DNA of 64,000 bases from Bordetella parapertussis (GTDB taxonomy: Bacteria > Pseudomonadota > Gammaproteobacteria > Burkholderiales > Burkholderiaceae_E). The notes below the pieces were generated by a model, which did no database searches, was not told the DNA's origin, and saw nothing but the letters and a program-made list of their open reading frames with translations. Shown piece after piece: positions 42,724-51,937 of the stretch; within the stretch, counting starts at the first letter, position 1, and each line of letters begins with the position of its first letter. The stretch covers positions 1 through 64,000 of the forward strand of contig CAMBZS010000002.1 in the NCBI GenBank assembly GCA_945872335.1, in the 5' to 3' direction. Position numbers and translations under genes: made by a program.

Positions 42724-44052
42724 CTAGCGCACGAGGCACGGCCGCTTGGGGTCGAAGGTCCAGCCGGGAATCAGATACTGCATGGCGAGCGCATCATCGC
42801 GCGCACCGAGCCCGTGCTTCAGATAGAGCGCGTGAGCGCGGTCCACCGCCTCCGGGTTGAGTTCCACGCCAAGCCCCGGTCGGGTTGACACGGTGATGTG
42901 GCCATCGCGGATTGCAAGCGGATTGCGCGTGAGCGGTTCGCCGTCCTGCCAGATCCAGTGCGTGTCGATGGCGGTGACCCGGCCCGGTGCGGCCGCCGCA
43001 CAATGGGTAAACATGGCGAGCGACACATCGAAGTGGTTGTTCGAATGCGACCCCCAGGTGAGCCCGAACATCTGGCAGATCTGGGCCACGCGCACCGATC
43101 CCTGAAGGGTCCAGAAATGGGGATCGGCCAGGGGAATATCGACCGACTGAAGCGCAAGGCTGTGAGCGAGTTCGCGCCAGTCCGTGGCCACCATGTTGGT
43201 CGCAGTGGGCAGACCCGTGGCGCGCCGGAACTCGGCCATGACCTCGCGGCCAGAGAAGCCGCGCTCCGGGCCGCACGGATCCTCGGCATAAGCGAGCTCG
43301 CGGTGCCGGTCGCGAAGCAGCCGTACGGCATCCGACAGCAGCCAGCCGCCGTTGGGGTCCAGCGTGATGCGTGCCTCGGGAAAGCGTTCGGAAAGCGCGA
43401 TGATCGCCTCGACCTCGTCTTCACCTTGGAGCACGCCGCCCTTGAGTTTGAAGTCGGTAAAGCCATAGCGCGCGTGCGCAGCTTCGGCGAGTCGCACGAT
43501 GGACCTTGCATCGAGCGCGGGTTCGTTGCGAAGCTGTGCCCAGGCGTCGGCCGCATCGGGCTCGGCGCGATAGCCCAGATCGGTTCGCGTTCGATCGCCA
43601 ACATAAAACAGATAGCCCAGCACCTGCACCCGATCGCGCTGCCGTCCTTCGCCCAACAGATCGCATAGCGGCACGCCCTCGAACTGGCCCAGCAAATCCA
43701 GAAGCCCGCTCTCGACCGCTGTGAGCGCGTGGATGGCCACCCTCAGATCAAAGGTCTGCTGGCCACGCCCCCCTGCATCGCGCTCGCCGAAGCGCGCGCG
43801 CATTGCGTTCAGCGTGGCGCGCCATGCGCCAAGCGGCTGGCCTTCAACCAGCGCCCGCGCTTCCTCGAGCGTCTGCCGGATTCGCTCCCCGCCGGGCACT
43901 TCGCCCACGCCCGTGGCCCCGCTCGAGTCGGTCAGCACCACCAGATTGCGGGTGAAGAAAGGCGCATGCGCACCGCTCAGATTGAGGAGCATGCTGTCGT
44001 GGCCGGCCACCGGAATGACCTGCATGCGGGTGATGATCGGAGTGCGCGTCAT
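42724..44052 (-). CDS. gudD: Glucarate dehydratase (enolase superfamily)
   Basis: This 442-residue enolase-superfamily enzyme is expected to dehydrate D-glucarate (or L-idarate) to 5-keto-4-deoxyglucarate. Landmarks are TGVGEVPGG, the KxK base motif in TDFKLKGGV, the first metal Asp in ITLDPNGGW and further acidic ligands in [12 protein letters not shown], plus the catalytic His region in [16 protein letters not shown]. Length and the [12 protein letters not shown] segment fit GudD. The ATG at 44052 is preceded by pyrimidines with no Shine-Dalgarno, so the transcript may be leaderless. It is the first gene of the operon running to livM and is divergent from the Bug gene at 44139. Confidence 0.92.
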   Translation of the reverse strand: MTRTPIITRMQVIPVAGHDSMLLNLSGAHAPFFTRNLVVLTDSSGATGVGEVPGGERIRQTLEEARALVEGQPLGAWRATLNAMRARFGERDAGGRGQQTFDLRVAIHALTAVESGLLDLLGQFEGVPLCDLLGEGRQRDRVQVLGYLFYVGDRTRTDLGYRAEPDAADAWAQLRNEPALDARSIVRLAEAAHARYGFTDFKLKGGVLQGEDEVEAIIALSERFPEARITLDPNGGWLLSDAVRLLRDRHRELAYAEDPCGPERGFSGREVMAEFRRATGLPTATNMVATDWRELAHSLALQSVDIPLADPHFWTLQGSVRVAQICQMFGLTWGSHSNNHFDVSLAMFTHCAAAAPGRVTAIDTHWIWQDGEPLTRNPLAIRDGHITVSTRPGLGVELNPEAVDRAHALYLKHGLGARDDALAMQYLIPGWTFDPKRPCLVR

Positions 44053-44138
44053 GGGGAGGGTAGGATGCCGGTGGTAGGTTATTCGCAACTGCCGGCATTG
44101 TGCCTTGCCGGTGTGCATCGCTGAAAGGAGCACGCCTC

Positions 44139-45122
44139 ATGAACCGTCGTCAGCTGATCGCCGCCGGCGCCGCGCTCGCCTGCGGCCCGGTGGCCTCACC
44201 CTTGTTGGCGCAGAGCGCCTGGCCCGCCCGGCCGCTGCGGATGGTGATCCCTTTCCCCCCGGGTGGGCCCACCGACGCGTTCGCTCGGCTCTATGCCACC
44301 GCGCTGGGGCAGCAGGTTGGCCAGCCGGTGGTGCTCGACAACAAGGCGGGAGCGTCCGGGGCCGTGGGTGCGCTTGAGGTCCGGCGAAGCGCCCCTGATG
44401 GCTACACCCTCCTGTTTGGGACGGCCTCCACGCATGTGCTCTACAACCTGATTCAGCCAAAGCCGCAATTCGATGCGCTCGCCGACTTCGCGTGGGTGGG
44501 CGTTCTGGGCGGCGCGCCGCTGGTTTTTGCGGTTCATCCGCAGATGCCCGCCACGCTCCGGGAACTGGTGGCGCGCTCGCGCGCGCAGCCGGGAAGCCTG
44601 AGCTACGGTTCGCCAGGCAGCGGCACCATGATGCATATTGCCGCCGAGCGCTTGAAGCAGCTCACCGGCGCGCAGATTGCGCATGTGCCCTACAAGGGAA
44701 GCGCGCCGGCGAGGCAGGATCTGCTGGGCGGCACGCTGCAGATGGCGATCGACACACTCGGGCCTATGCTGCCACAGCATCAGGCGGGCAAGGCGCGTAT
44801 CGTCGGCATCGCAAGCGCCCGTCGTGCGGCCACGGCGCCCGACATCCCGACGGTGGCTGAATCGGCTGGCCTCTCCGAGCCCTTTGAGGCCATGCTCTGG
44901 AATGTGGTCACTGTGCCGCGAGAAACACCGCCCGAACTGGTTCGTACGCTCGCCGAAGCGAGCCGCCGCGTGATGGCCGACCCGGCGCTGCGGTCGCAGC
45001 TCGAGGCGCAGTCCATGTTTGCCGATGTGCATTTTGGTGCCGACGCCGAGCGCTTTGCCCGGGCGGAGGTGGCCAAGTGGAAACCGATCGTCGATCAACT
45101 GGGTGACCAGGCGCGAGGCTGA
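44139..45122 (+). CDS. Bug-type binding protein with Tat-like signal
   Basis: This 327-residue periplasmic protein begins NRRQLIAAG, a twin-arginine-like signal ending in PLLAQ. The ligand loop is canonical, VIPFPPGGPTDAFAR, then LDNKAGASGAVGALE and AHVPYKGSAPARQDLLGG. AAAGGAG lies before the ATG at 44139. It is divergent from gudD across an 86-base gap and precedes a GlcG-like gene by 4 bases. The four Bug genes in the window are not closely alike, so each probably has its own ligand. Confidence 0.92.
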   Translation: MNRRQLIAAGAALACGPVASPLLAQSAWPARPLRMVIPFPPGGPTDAFARLYATALGQQVGQPVVLDNKAGASGAVGALEVRRSAPDGYTLLFGTASTHVLYNLIQPKPQFDALADFAWVGVLGGAPLVFAVHPQMPATLRELVARSRAQPGSLSYGSPGSGTMMHIAAERLKQLTGAQIAHVPYKGSAPARQDLLGGTLQMAIDTLGPMLPQHQAGKARIVGIASARRAATAPDIPTVAESAGLSEPFEAMLWNVVTVPRETPPELVRTLAEASRRVMADPALRSQLEAQSMFADVHFGADAERFARAEVAKWKPIVDQLGDQARG

Positions 45123-45126
45123 AACT

Positions 45127-45615
45127 ATGGCGGAACATCTCATCTCCATCCGTTCAACGCTCGCGCTCGAGATCGCCGACCGGATCTGTATCGAGGCGCT
45201 CAAACTGCGGCGGGCCAACGGTCTTTTGCCGCTCACCGTGGCGGTGCTCGATGCGGGCGGCAATCTGGTGAGCTTTCGGCGCGAAGACGGTTGCGGGGTG
45301 TTGCGCGCCGATATCGCCATGGGCAAGGCGTGGGGTGCGCTCGGCATGGGCATGTCCACCCGGCAGATTCGTGATCGGCTCGCCAACCGTCCCACCTTTC
45401 AGTCGGCGCTCGCTGCTGCCTCGGATGGCCGCTTTATCCCTACGCCCGGGGGCGTGCTGATCATTGATGCGGAAGGCCAGGCGATCGGCTCGGTGGGCAT
45501 CAGCGGTGATGCGTCGGACAAGGACGAGTTCTGCGCGATCGGCGCCATTCGGGCGGCGGGCTTTGCTGCCGAACCGCCCGAGCCGCAGTCCGACTGGAAT
45601 GATGCGAAGCTCTGA
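45127..45615 (+). CDS. GlcG/HbpS (DUF336) family protein
   Basis: This 162-residue protein of the GlcG/HbpS fold has AVLDAGGNLVSFRREDG, the FIPTPGGVLIID segment and SVGISGDASDKDEFCAIGAI, all typical of DUF336. Members bind heme or act with catabolic operons for glycolate, propanediol and aromatic acids, but a general reaction is not settled. The ATG at 45127 lies 4 bases after the Bug stop; the frame upstream to 45019 is inside the Bug gene. It probably forms a two-gene unit with that binding protein. Confidence 0.88.
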   Translation: MAEHLISIRSTLALEIADRICIEALKLRRANGLLPLTVAVLDAGGNLVSFRREDGCGVLRADIAMGKAWGALGMGMSTRQIRDRLANRPTFQSALAAASDGRFIPTPGGVLIIDAEGQAIGSVGISGDASDKDEFCAIGAIRAAGFAAEPPEPQSDWNDAKL

Positions 45616-45673
45616 GCGGCGCGAGGTCAGGCCCGGGCAGCGTGACACACAATCGATCAAGGAGAGACTACCG

Positions 45674-45745
45674 ATGAGCCGGAACGACCCCACGGCGCGC
45701 ATGCGCCGACTGCTGTGCGCGATCACGCCGCGCTCACCCCGATGA
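45674..45745 (+). CDS. Mini-ORF coupled to the lipocalin-like gene
   Basis: This 23-codon frame has a strong ribosome site (AAGGAGA, 9 bases upstream) and a basic product starting MSRNDPTARMRRLL. Its TGA overlaps the next gene's ATG as ATGA (45742-45745). The following gene has a weaker ribosome site of its own, so this may be a leader peptide that couples translation, or an early fragment of a longer gene. I do not recognise the peptide. Confidence 0.45.
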   Translation: MSRNDPTARMRRLLCAITPRSPR

Positions 45746-46158
45746 AGGATCAGATCTTGAACATGAGTCCGCTCGATGGAATCTGGCGCCTGGTGCAGGC
45801 CCGCGCCACCGATCAGCACGGCCAGCCGCTGCCGCCGCCTTACGGACTTGAGCCGCTTGGCATGGTGCAGATCGAGAACGGCCGGATGCTCGCGGCGCTT
45901 TGCAACGGTGATCCGGCGCTCGCACCCGGACAGGCCCGTGAATTCGTTTCCTATGGCGGGCCCTGCGCGTTTGACGGCGAGCACCTGAGCACTGACGTCG
46001 ATCTGTCTGCACGCCCGGACTGGCTCGGTGCACCGCAGGTTCGAGAAGCTGAACTCGTGGGCGATCGCCTGGTGCTCAAGCCGCCGCTGCGCGAGTACGG
46101 CGGTGTGCTGCAGCAGCGTGAACTGATCTGGGAGCGGGTCTGGCGGCCTCGTGGCTGA
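45742..46158 (+). CDS. Lipocalin-like domain protein
   Basis: This 138-residue protein has the N-terminal lipocalin-like pattern SPLDGIWRLVQARATDQHG, an alternating beta-strand profile, FVSYGGPCAFDGEH and a C-terminal RELIWERVW strand, as in the small lipocalin-like (Lipocalin_5) family often found beside catabolic genes. There is no signal peptide, so it is probably cytoplasmic. The start could be the ATG at 45742, which overlaps the mini-ORF stop, or the ATG at 45763 just before SPLDG. It is convergent with recD, 2 bases apart. The ligand is unknown. Confidence 0.72.
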   Translation: MKDQILNMSPLDGIWRLVQARATDQHGQPLPPPYGLEPLGMVQIENGRMLAALCNGDPALAPGQAREFVSYGGPCAFDGEHLSTDVDLSARPDWLGAPQVREAELVGDRLVLKPPLREYGGVLQQRELIWERVWRPRG

Positions 46159-46160
46159 GC

Positions 46161-48236
46161 TCACAGGCCGCTCAAGCCGCTTTCGCGCCGGGTCACGCGG
46201 GCGAGCCCCTGCTCCAGAAGCCCTGGCTGCTCCGAGATCAGTGTGAATGCCTGCCGCGCGCGCGTGATGCCGGTGTAGAGCAATTCGCGGGTGAGCGCTG
46301 AGCCGCTGTGTGCTGCCAGCACCAGCGCCGTGTGGTCGAATTCCGAGCCTTGGCTCTTGTGAACCGTTGCAGCGAAGGCCGTCTCCACCTGCGCGAGCCG
46401 GCCGGGTGATACGGCACGCACGCCCTCGGGGTGAGGGAAATACACCCGCAAGCGGTCGGCTGCATGCGCACCGGGCAGCGCGATGCCGACATCGCCATTG
46501 AAGATGCCGATTGCTGGTGCATTGCGGGTCACCATGACCGGCCGCCCCGCGTACCAGGCTCCGAACGGGCTGAGTAGTCCTGCCGCGGCGAGCGCCTGCT
46601 CGATCGCGCGGTTGAGGCCGCTCACCCCCCAGTCGCCCTCGCGGACCACGCACAGCACACGAAACCGGTCGAAGGCCTCAAGGATGCTCCGCACCCACCG
46701 CTGATGGGCCTCAATATCTTCGTCGGCAGGACGCGCCTGAAGCTGCACGAGGTAGTCGCGATACGAGTTGCGCGCGCCGGCCCGTCCGTTGACCGCCAGC
46801 GATACGACCTGTGACAGGCTGCCGCGGCCAGCGGCAAACACCGGCGAAGTGTCGTCCGCGTGGATGAGCGCAGCCACACGCTCGGGACCGACGGCGTCAT
46901 TGACCGCACGGGCAAGCGCAGCGATCGGGCCTGAGAAGCGGTGGCTCTGCTCGAGAACGATGGTCTGTCCAGCCAGCGCGGTGGGTACGCGCTCGTCGTC
47001 GAAGAGGCTCAGATTCGCTTGCGCACTCGCTGACGCGGCCGGCTGGAAGATGCTCTCGGGTGGCAATGTCTCCGCGGTCGCGGCCTCGATGAACCGGGCA
47101 GTATCGCGGTCATAGCGCGCCGCGAACGGGGCGCCGCAGAGATCGCCCAACACAGCGCCGGCCTCCACCGAGGCGAGCTGATCCTTGTCGCCGATCAGGA
47201 CCAGACGTGCCGACGAGGGCAGCGCCTGTAGGAGGGCCGCCATCATTTCGAGGTGAACCATCGAGGCCTCGTCGATGATCACCAGATCGGCGGCGACCGG
47301 ATGCGCGGTGTGGTGGCGAAATCGTCGCGTGTGCGGGGAAGCGCCGAGCAGGGCATGGAGCGTGCGTGCCGGACCCATCTGATGGCTGAGCGCAGCGACA
47401 TCGAGCGCTGGTCCCAGAACACCGGACAGCGCCTGGAGCGACTGATCGATCGACTGGCGCAGCCGCGCCGCCGCCTTGCCGGTTGGGGCGGCCAGGGCAA
47501 CCCGCAGTGGCGCAGGCCCCGGGTGCAGTGCGGCGAGCAACGCGATAAGCCGTGCGGCCGTATGCGTCTTGCCTGTGCCGGGTCCACCGGTGAGGATCGT
47601 CAGTCGCCCGCGGGCGGCGATTGCGCAGGCGACTCGTTGCCAGTCAGGCGCACGGTGCCCGGTGGCAGACGATGCGGTCGTCCGCGAGGCGAGCTGCGCC
47701 ATCGTGACGGGCGGTGCCTGTAGCTCGGTCGCAGCCGGTCCGAACAGAAGCGTGATCCAGCGCTGCAGTGCTGACGGATCGACCGCATCGCGCATGCTGC
47801 TCCGCGCTCGGATCGCGCTCGCCACGGTTTGCTCGTAGTGCCAGTAGCGGCGCAGATAGAGCCTCGCCACAGGGCCTGTGCAGTCGAGGACAAGCGGCTC
47901 GCCGTGGTCGCTCGCGGCGGTGGTCACCCAGACCGTGCGGCTCGCGCGCAGCACCTCGAGCCAGGCCGTCTGGTCGGCGGGCAGGCGGCGCCAGAGTTGC
48001 AGGGCGATGGGCTGGGTCTCCGGGGTCCAGTCAAAGAGCGGCGCATCGGCCTCGCAGAGCGCACCGACTGGCAGGCAGCTGTGGCCCATTCCTTCCACGC
48101 GGGCGAGAAGGGCCGCAGCGGCCTCCAGCGCAGGACCCGCCTGCGGATCGAGCGATGCGATGAATCTGGCAAAGGCGCGATCGAGCAGGCGCAGCCCCCC
48201 TGCATGCGTCAGGTCGCCTAGCGCATCGCGCGTCAT
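46161..48236 (-). CDS. recD: Exodeoxyribonuclease V alpha subunit RecD
   Basis: This 691-residue 5'-3' helicase subunit of RecBCD has Walker A GGPGTGKT (217-224), LVIIDEASMVHLEMMAALL (motif II), LIGDKDQLASVEAGAVLGDL (motif III) and AATVHKSQGSEFDH plus YTGITRARQ (motifs V and VI). It overlaps recB by four bases (ATGA). RecBCD processes double-strand ends for recombination and destroys foreign linear DNA. Confidence 0.95.
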   Translation of the reverse strand: MTRDALGDLTHAGGLRLLDRAFARFIASLDPQAGPALEAAAALLARVEGMGHSCLPVGALCEADAPLFDWTPETQPIALQLWRRLPADQTAWLEVLRASRTVWVTTAASDHGEPLVLDCTGPVARLYLRRYWHYEQTVASAIRARSSMRDAVDPSALQRWITLLFGPAATELQAPPVTMAQLASRTTASSATGHRAPDWQRVACAIAARGRLTILTGGPGTGKTHTAARLIALLAALHPGPAPLRVALAAPTGKAAARLRQSIDQSLQALSGVLGPALDVAALSHQMGPARTLHALLGASPHTRRFRHHTAHPVAADLVIIDEASMVHLEMMAALLQALPSSARLVLIGDKDQLASVEAGAVLGDLCGAPFAARYDRDTARFIEAATAETLPPESIFQPAASASAQANLSLFDDERVPTALAGQTIVLEQSHRFSGPIAALARAVNDAVGPERVAALIHADDTSPVFAAGRGSLSQVVSLAVNGRAGARNSYRDYLVQLQARPADEDIEAHQRWVRSILEAFDRFRVLCVVREGDWGVSGLNRAIEQALAAAGLLSPFGAWYAGRPVMVTRNAPAIGIFNGDVGIALPGAHAADRLRVYFPHPEGVRAVSPGRLAQVETAFAATVHKSQGSEFDHTALVLAAHSGSALTRELLYTGITRARQAFTLISEQPGLLEQGLARVTRRESGLSGL

Positions 48237-51200
48237 GGCGAGACCTCGGCCTGCAGCAGCCCGTCGAGTGCTTCGAGAAGCGCGAGGACCTGGGCGTCGG
48301 CTGGCATGGCGTATTCGCCCTGCACCGGACCGTCGATGCCGCGCACGAACCAGTAGAGCGCCCCGCCCAGGTGGCGCGCGGGCTGGTAGGCCTCGCCCAG
48401 CCGCGATCGGAGCAGCCGGTGGAGCGCAAGCAGATAGAGCGCGGCCTGTACATCGTAGCGGTGGCGCGCCATCTCCGATTCGAGCGCTGCGCGGTCATAA
48501 GCGGCGCCATCGCGCCCCACCTGATTGGTCTTGTAGTCAAGCACCCAGAATCGGCCCTGATGCTCGAACACCAGATCGGCAAAGCCCATCAGCATGCCGT
48601 TCAGCTGACGGCTCGCGAGCGCCGGGCGTGGCTGATCACCCAGCAGATGACGCCGGCAAAGTGTGTCCACCACGCCCGCGTGCAGATGCGCGGCCGGCAT
48701 CCAGAACTCCATCTCCGGCAGGCGCTCACGCAGCTCGGAGAGCGGGGCGCCCAGGCTGGGCAGACGGGTCTCAAGCAGTGCACCGAGCCAGCGCTCCACC
48801 GCTTCACGCCAGTCGCCGCGGTTTGCACGCTCGCAACGGGCGGCGAGCTGCGCCTGAAGGGTGGGACGGTTGGCGAGCGAGAAGCCCTCGCGGTCCAGCC
48901 ACTCGAGCAGGCCGTGGATGAAGTCGCCCGAGGCGCGTCCGCCCGGGAACCGGTGCCACGGCGCGGGATCGCCGCGAAGCGGGCGAATCGGTCCGGTCGT
49001 GGGGGCCGCGTCGTCTTCGTCGGCCGCGCGGTCGCGCACCCAGGCAGGCGAGAACGTTGCATCATCGAGATCGCGCGTGAGGAGCGAATAGCTGGCGGGT
49101 GACCAGTGCCGCTCGAAATTCGCGGCATAGGCAGGTCGCGCGGCGAGCGGCGGGCGTGCAAGGCTCGCGTGCACCTGCGAGCAATCGCTTTGCGCGGGTA
49201 CGGCTTCGAGCACGATCTGCGCGTCAAAGCGTGCCTGGGCGTCGCGGGCGAGCGCCTGCAACTGCGCGAGCCAATCGTCGGGTGTTCGTTCGATTTCTCC
49301 GCCGAGGAGCCGCCCGGCCGCGCTCTGATGCGTGGCGGCGCGTGTGTTCCGACCGACTTTCTGCAGTCCGAATCCCATCCAGATCGCATGCCGGGCGCGG
49401 GTCATGGCGACATAGAAGAGCCGCAATTCCTCGCGCAACTGCTCGAGCTCGGCATAGGCTCGGTCGTCCGCGTCGGGCTCGAGATGGAGCATCCGTTCGC
49501 CCTGCGCATCGATCCGGCTCACAAAGAGGGCCGCGCGCTTTCCTGCCGATTGGGCGCTACATGCGAAGGGCAGACACACCACCGGGTATTCGAGGCCCTT
49601 GCTTTTGTGGACCGTCACGATCTGTATCAGGTCATCATCGCTTTCCAGGCGCAGCAGATGGTCCTCGGCGCGCGCCTCGTCGGCCTCGGCGATGCGGCTC
49701 GCGAGCCAGCGGATGAGCGCCTGCTCGCCATCAAGCTCGACGCTTGCGTTCTGCAGCAGCTCCGCCAGGTGCAGCCAGTTGGTGAGCCGCCGCTCGCCAT
49801 CGGCAAGCGGCCGCCATCGAGCAGGAAGGCCGATCTCGTGGAGGCTTCTGCGCATCATGGCGAGCGCGCCGCGCTCGGCCCAAACGGTGCGGAGCTGCCG
49901 CAAGCGGTCGCACTGCGCATCGAAGGCCTCATCATCAATCACAAGGCGCTCAAGCTCGGCAAGGCTGAGCCCTGCCGTGCGCGTGGCGAGCGCCGCCCGA
50001 ACCAGCGTCAGATCGGTGGGGGCGGCGACTGCGCGCAGCCAGCGGAGCAGGTCGCTGGCTTCGTCGGTGGCGAAAACCGAATCGCCCTCTGACAGATACA
50101 CCGATGCGATGTTGCGGCGCCTCAGTTCGCGCCGGACCGCCTCGGCCTCGCGGCCGGTTCGCACCAGCACCGCAATGTGGCGCGATCGCAGGCGTGTCCA
50201 TCCGCGGTCTGGATCCTGAAAACCTGCCGACGAATCGTTGAGCCAGGTGGCGATGCGCTCGGCGCAGCGCTCGGCAAACAGGCGACGACTCGATTCGCGC
50301 GAGCGGACTGTGCAGTCGTGTTCCAAGGTGATGGCCGCCGCCGGGCCCTTGTCAGTGACAAAGGACTCGGCGCGGCCGCGGGCGGCAGTGGGTTGAAACG
50401 GGATTGGCTGACCATTCGGGGAACCGAACAGGAACGCGCCTGACCAGGCATCGGCTGCGCTCACCCGGCGCTCTTCTGCGCGCAGGAACCAGCTGTTCAC
50501 CGCGTCCACCAGCGCACGGGTCGAGCGGTAGTTGGTGTCAAGCGCATAGTGCCGTCCGGCAGTGGCGGCGCGCGCACGCAGATAACTGTGAATGTCGGCG
50601 CCGCGGAACTGGTAGATCGATTGCTTCGGGTCGCCGATGAGAAACAGCGCATGCTGCGGATCGTTGTCGGCGCAACGATAGAGCGCATCGAATAGCCGAT
50701 ATTGCGCGGGCGAAGTGTCCTGGAATTCGTCGATCAGTGCGACCGGATAGCGCGCGAGAACAGCTCGGCGCAAGGCGCCCGCGTGGTCGCCCTCAAGCGC
50801 CTGGGCGAGACGCTCGACGATGTCGCTGAAGCCGAAGGTTCGCGACTGGGTTTTGAGCGCCTTGAGGCGGGCAGCCACCGACGCTGCCGCATGGATGCGG
50901 ATCGCGGTGTGTGGCCGGGAGAGTCGCTCGATCGCATCAAGGAGTTGCGCCAGTGCCGCAAACGAATCGGGAAGCGCGAGCGGAGGCGCTCCGGGGGCGC
51001 GTCGCGAGAGCAGGTCGGCGGGGCTCAGGCGCAACCGTGCAGTCTCGCTCTTCAAGGGTGTTGCGCCAACCGGATCATGCGCCCAGCGGCTGATGTCGTC
51101 GAACCAGCGTTTGAAGTCAGCTCGACGAAACGCCTTGGATGTCCAGTGATCTGGATGTCGGTCGATCTGCAGCTCGATCCAGTCGCGCATCGATTGCGCG

Positions 51201-51937
51201 CGCACTGCCCAGCCCGTGCTCAATACGGCGAGCGCATTCGCATGCTCGCGGGTGGCACGCTCGACGCATTCTGCGAGCGATTCCATCGGGGGCGGCCAGG
51301 CCCGCTTTTCCGGGAGGAGGCGCGACACATCGGCAAACATCGCATCGGGGGTTGGATACTGCGCGAGGAGACTCTCAAGCGCAGGCCCTTCGAGCGGATA
51401 GCACTGCTGTCGCCAGTAATCCTGGAGCGCTTCGCGCACCAGCGCCTGCTCGTCTGCGATCAGCGTTTCATCAAAAGGATGACCGGTATCGAAAGCGAAT
51501 TCGCCCAGCATTCGCTGGCACCACGCGTCGATGGTGAAGACTGCCGATTCATCCATCGCCTCGGCCGCGTTGGCGAGCCGCCATGCGGCCAACTCGCGCG
51601 CATCCTGTTCGCGATAGCCAGCGAGGAGCGCCTGGAGAAAGTGATCGTCGTGGGCGGGGCAGTCCAGGCCCCGGAAGCAGCGCGCCGCCTCGACCAGGCG
51701 GCTCCGGATCCGGTTCGACAACTCGCGGGTGGCCGCGCGGGTGAAGGTCATCACCAGGATCTCGGCCGGCATCAGCGCTGCCCGGAAAGCCGTGGGCTCG
51801 GGGCTGGCCTCGCCGTGACCGAGGACCAGCCGCAGGTAGAGCGCCGCAATGGTCCAGGTCTTGCCGGTGCCGGCACTCGCTTCAATCAGACGGCTGCCAA
51901 AGAGTGGCAGACGGTAGGCGTTGAGCACCTGGGTCAT
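48233..51937 (-). CDS. recB: Exodeoxyribonuclease V beta subunit RecB
   Basis: This 1234-residue UvrD-type 3'-5' helicase and nuclease starts with LIEASAGTGKTWTIAALYLR (Walker A). It has ALIDEFQDTSPAQYRLFDAL and LIGDPKQSIYQFRGAD (motifs II and III), VTVHKSKGLEYPVV (motif V) and a C-terminal nuclease domain with GFADLVFEHQGRFWVLDYKT, the catalytic Asp...Asp-x-Lys arrangement. The ATG at 51937 overlaps the recC stop, which fixes the start. The family runs about 1180-1250 residues, so the length is normal. Confidence 0.95.
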   Translation of the reverse strand: MTQVLNAYRLPLFGSRLIEASAGTGKTWTIAALYLRLVLGHGEASPEPTAFRAALMPAEILVMTFTRAATRELSNRIRSRLVEAARCFRGLDCPAHDDHFLQALLAGYREQDARELAAWRLANAAEAMDESAVFTIDAWCQRMLGEFAFDTGHPFDETLIADEQALVREALQDYWRQQCYPLEGPALESLLAQYPTPDAMFADVSRLLPEKRAWPPPMESLAECVERATREHANALAVLSTGWAVRAQSMRDWIELQIDRHPDHWTSKAFRRADFKRWFDDISRWAHDPVGATPLKSETARLRLSPADLLSRRAPGAPPLALPDSFAALAQLLDAIERLSRPHTAIRIHAAASVAARLKALKTQSRTFGFSDIVERLAQALEGDHAGALRRAVLARYPVALIDEFQDTSPAQYRLFDALYRCADNDPQHALFLIGDPKQSIYQFRGADIHSYLRARAATAGRHYALDTNYRSTRALVDAVNSWFLRAEERRVSAADAWSGAFLFGSPNGQPIPFQPTAARGRAESFVTDKGPAAAITLEHDCTVRSRESSRRLFAERCAERIATWLNDSSAGFQDPDRGWTRLRSRHIAVLVRTGREAEAVRRELRRRNIASVYLSEGDSVFATDEASDLLRWLRAVAAPTDLTLVRAALATRTAGLSLAELERLVIDDEAFDAQCDRLRQLRTVWAERGALAMMRRSLHEIGLPARWRPLADGERRLTNWLHLAELLQNASVELDGEQALIRWLASRIAEADEARAEDHLLRLESDDDLIQIVTVHKSKGLEYPVVCLPFACSAQSAGKRAALFVSRIDAQGERMLHLEPDADDRAYAELEQLREELRLFYVAMTRARHAIWMGFGLQKVGRNTRAATHQSAAGRLLGGEIERTPDDWLAQLQALARDAQARFDAQIVLEAVPAQSDCSQVHASLARPPLAARPAYAANFERHWSPASYSLLTRDLDDATFSPAWVRDRAADEDDAAPTTGPIRPLRGDPAPWHRFPGGRASGDFIHGLLEWLDREGFSLANRPTLQAQLAARCERANRGDWREAVERWLGALLETRLPSLGAPLSELRERLPEMEFWMPAAHLHAGVVDTLCRRHLLGDQPRPALASRQLNGMLMGFADLVFEHQGRFWVLDYKTNQVGRDGAAYDRAALESEMARHRYDVQAALYLLALHRLLRSRLGEAYQPARHLGGALYWFVRGIDGPVQGEYAMPADAQVLALLEALDGLLQAEVSP

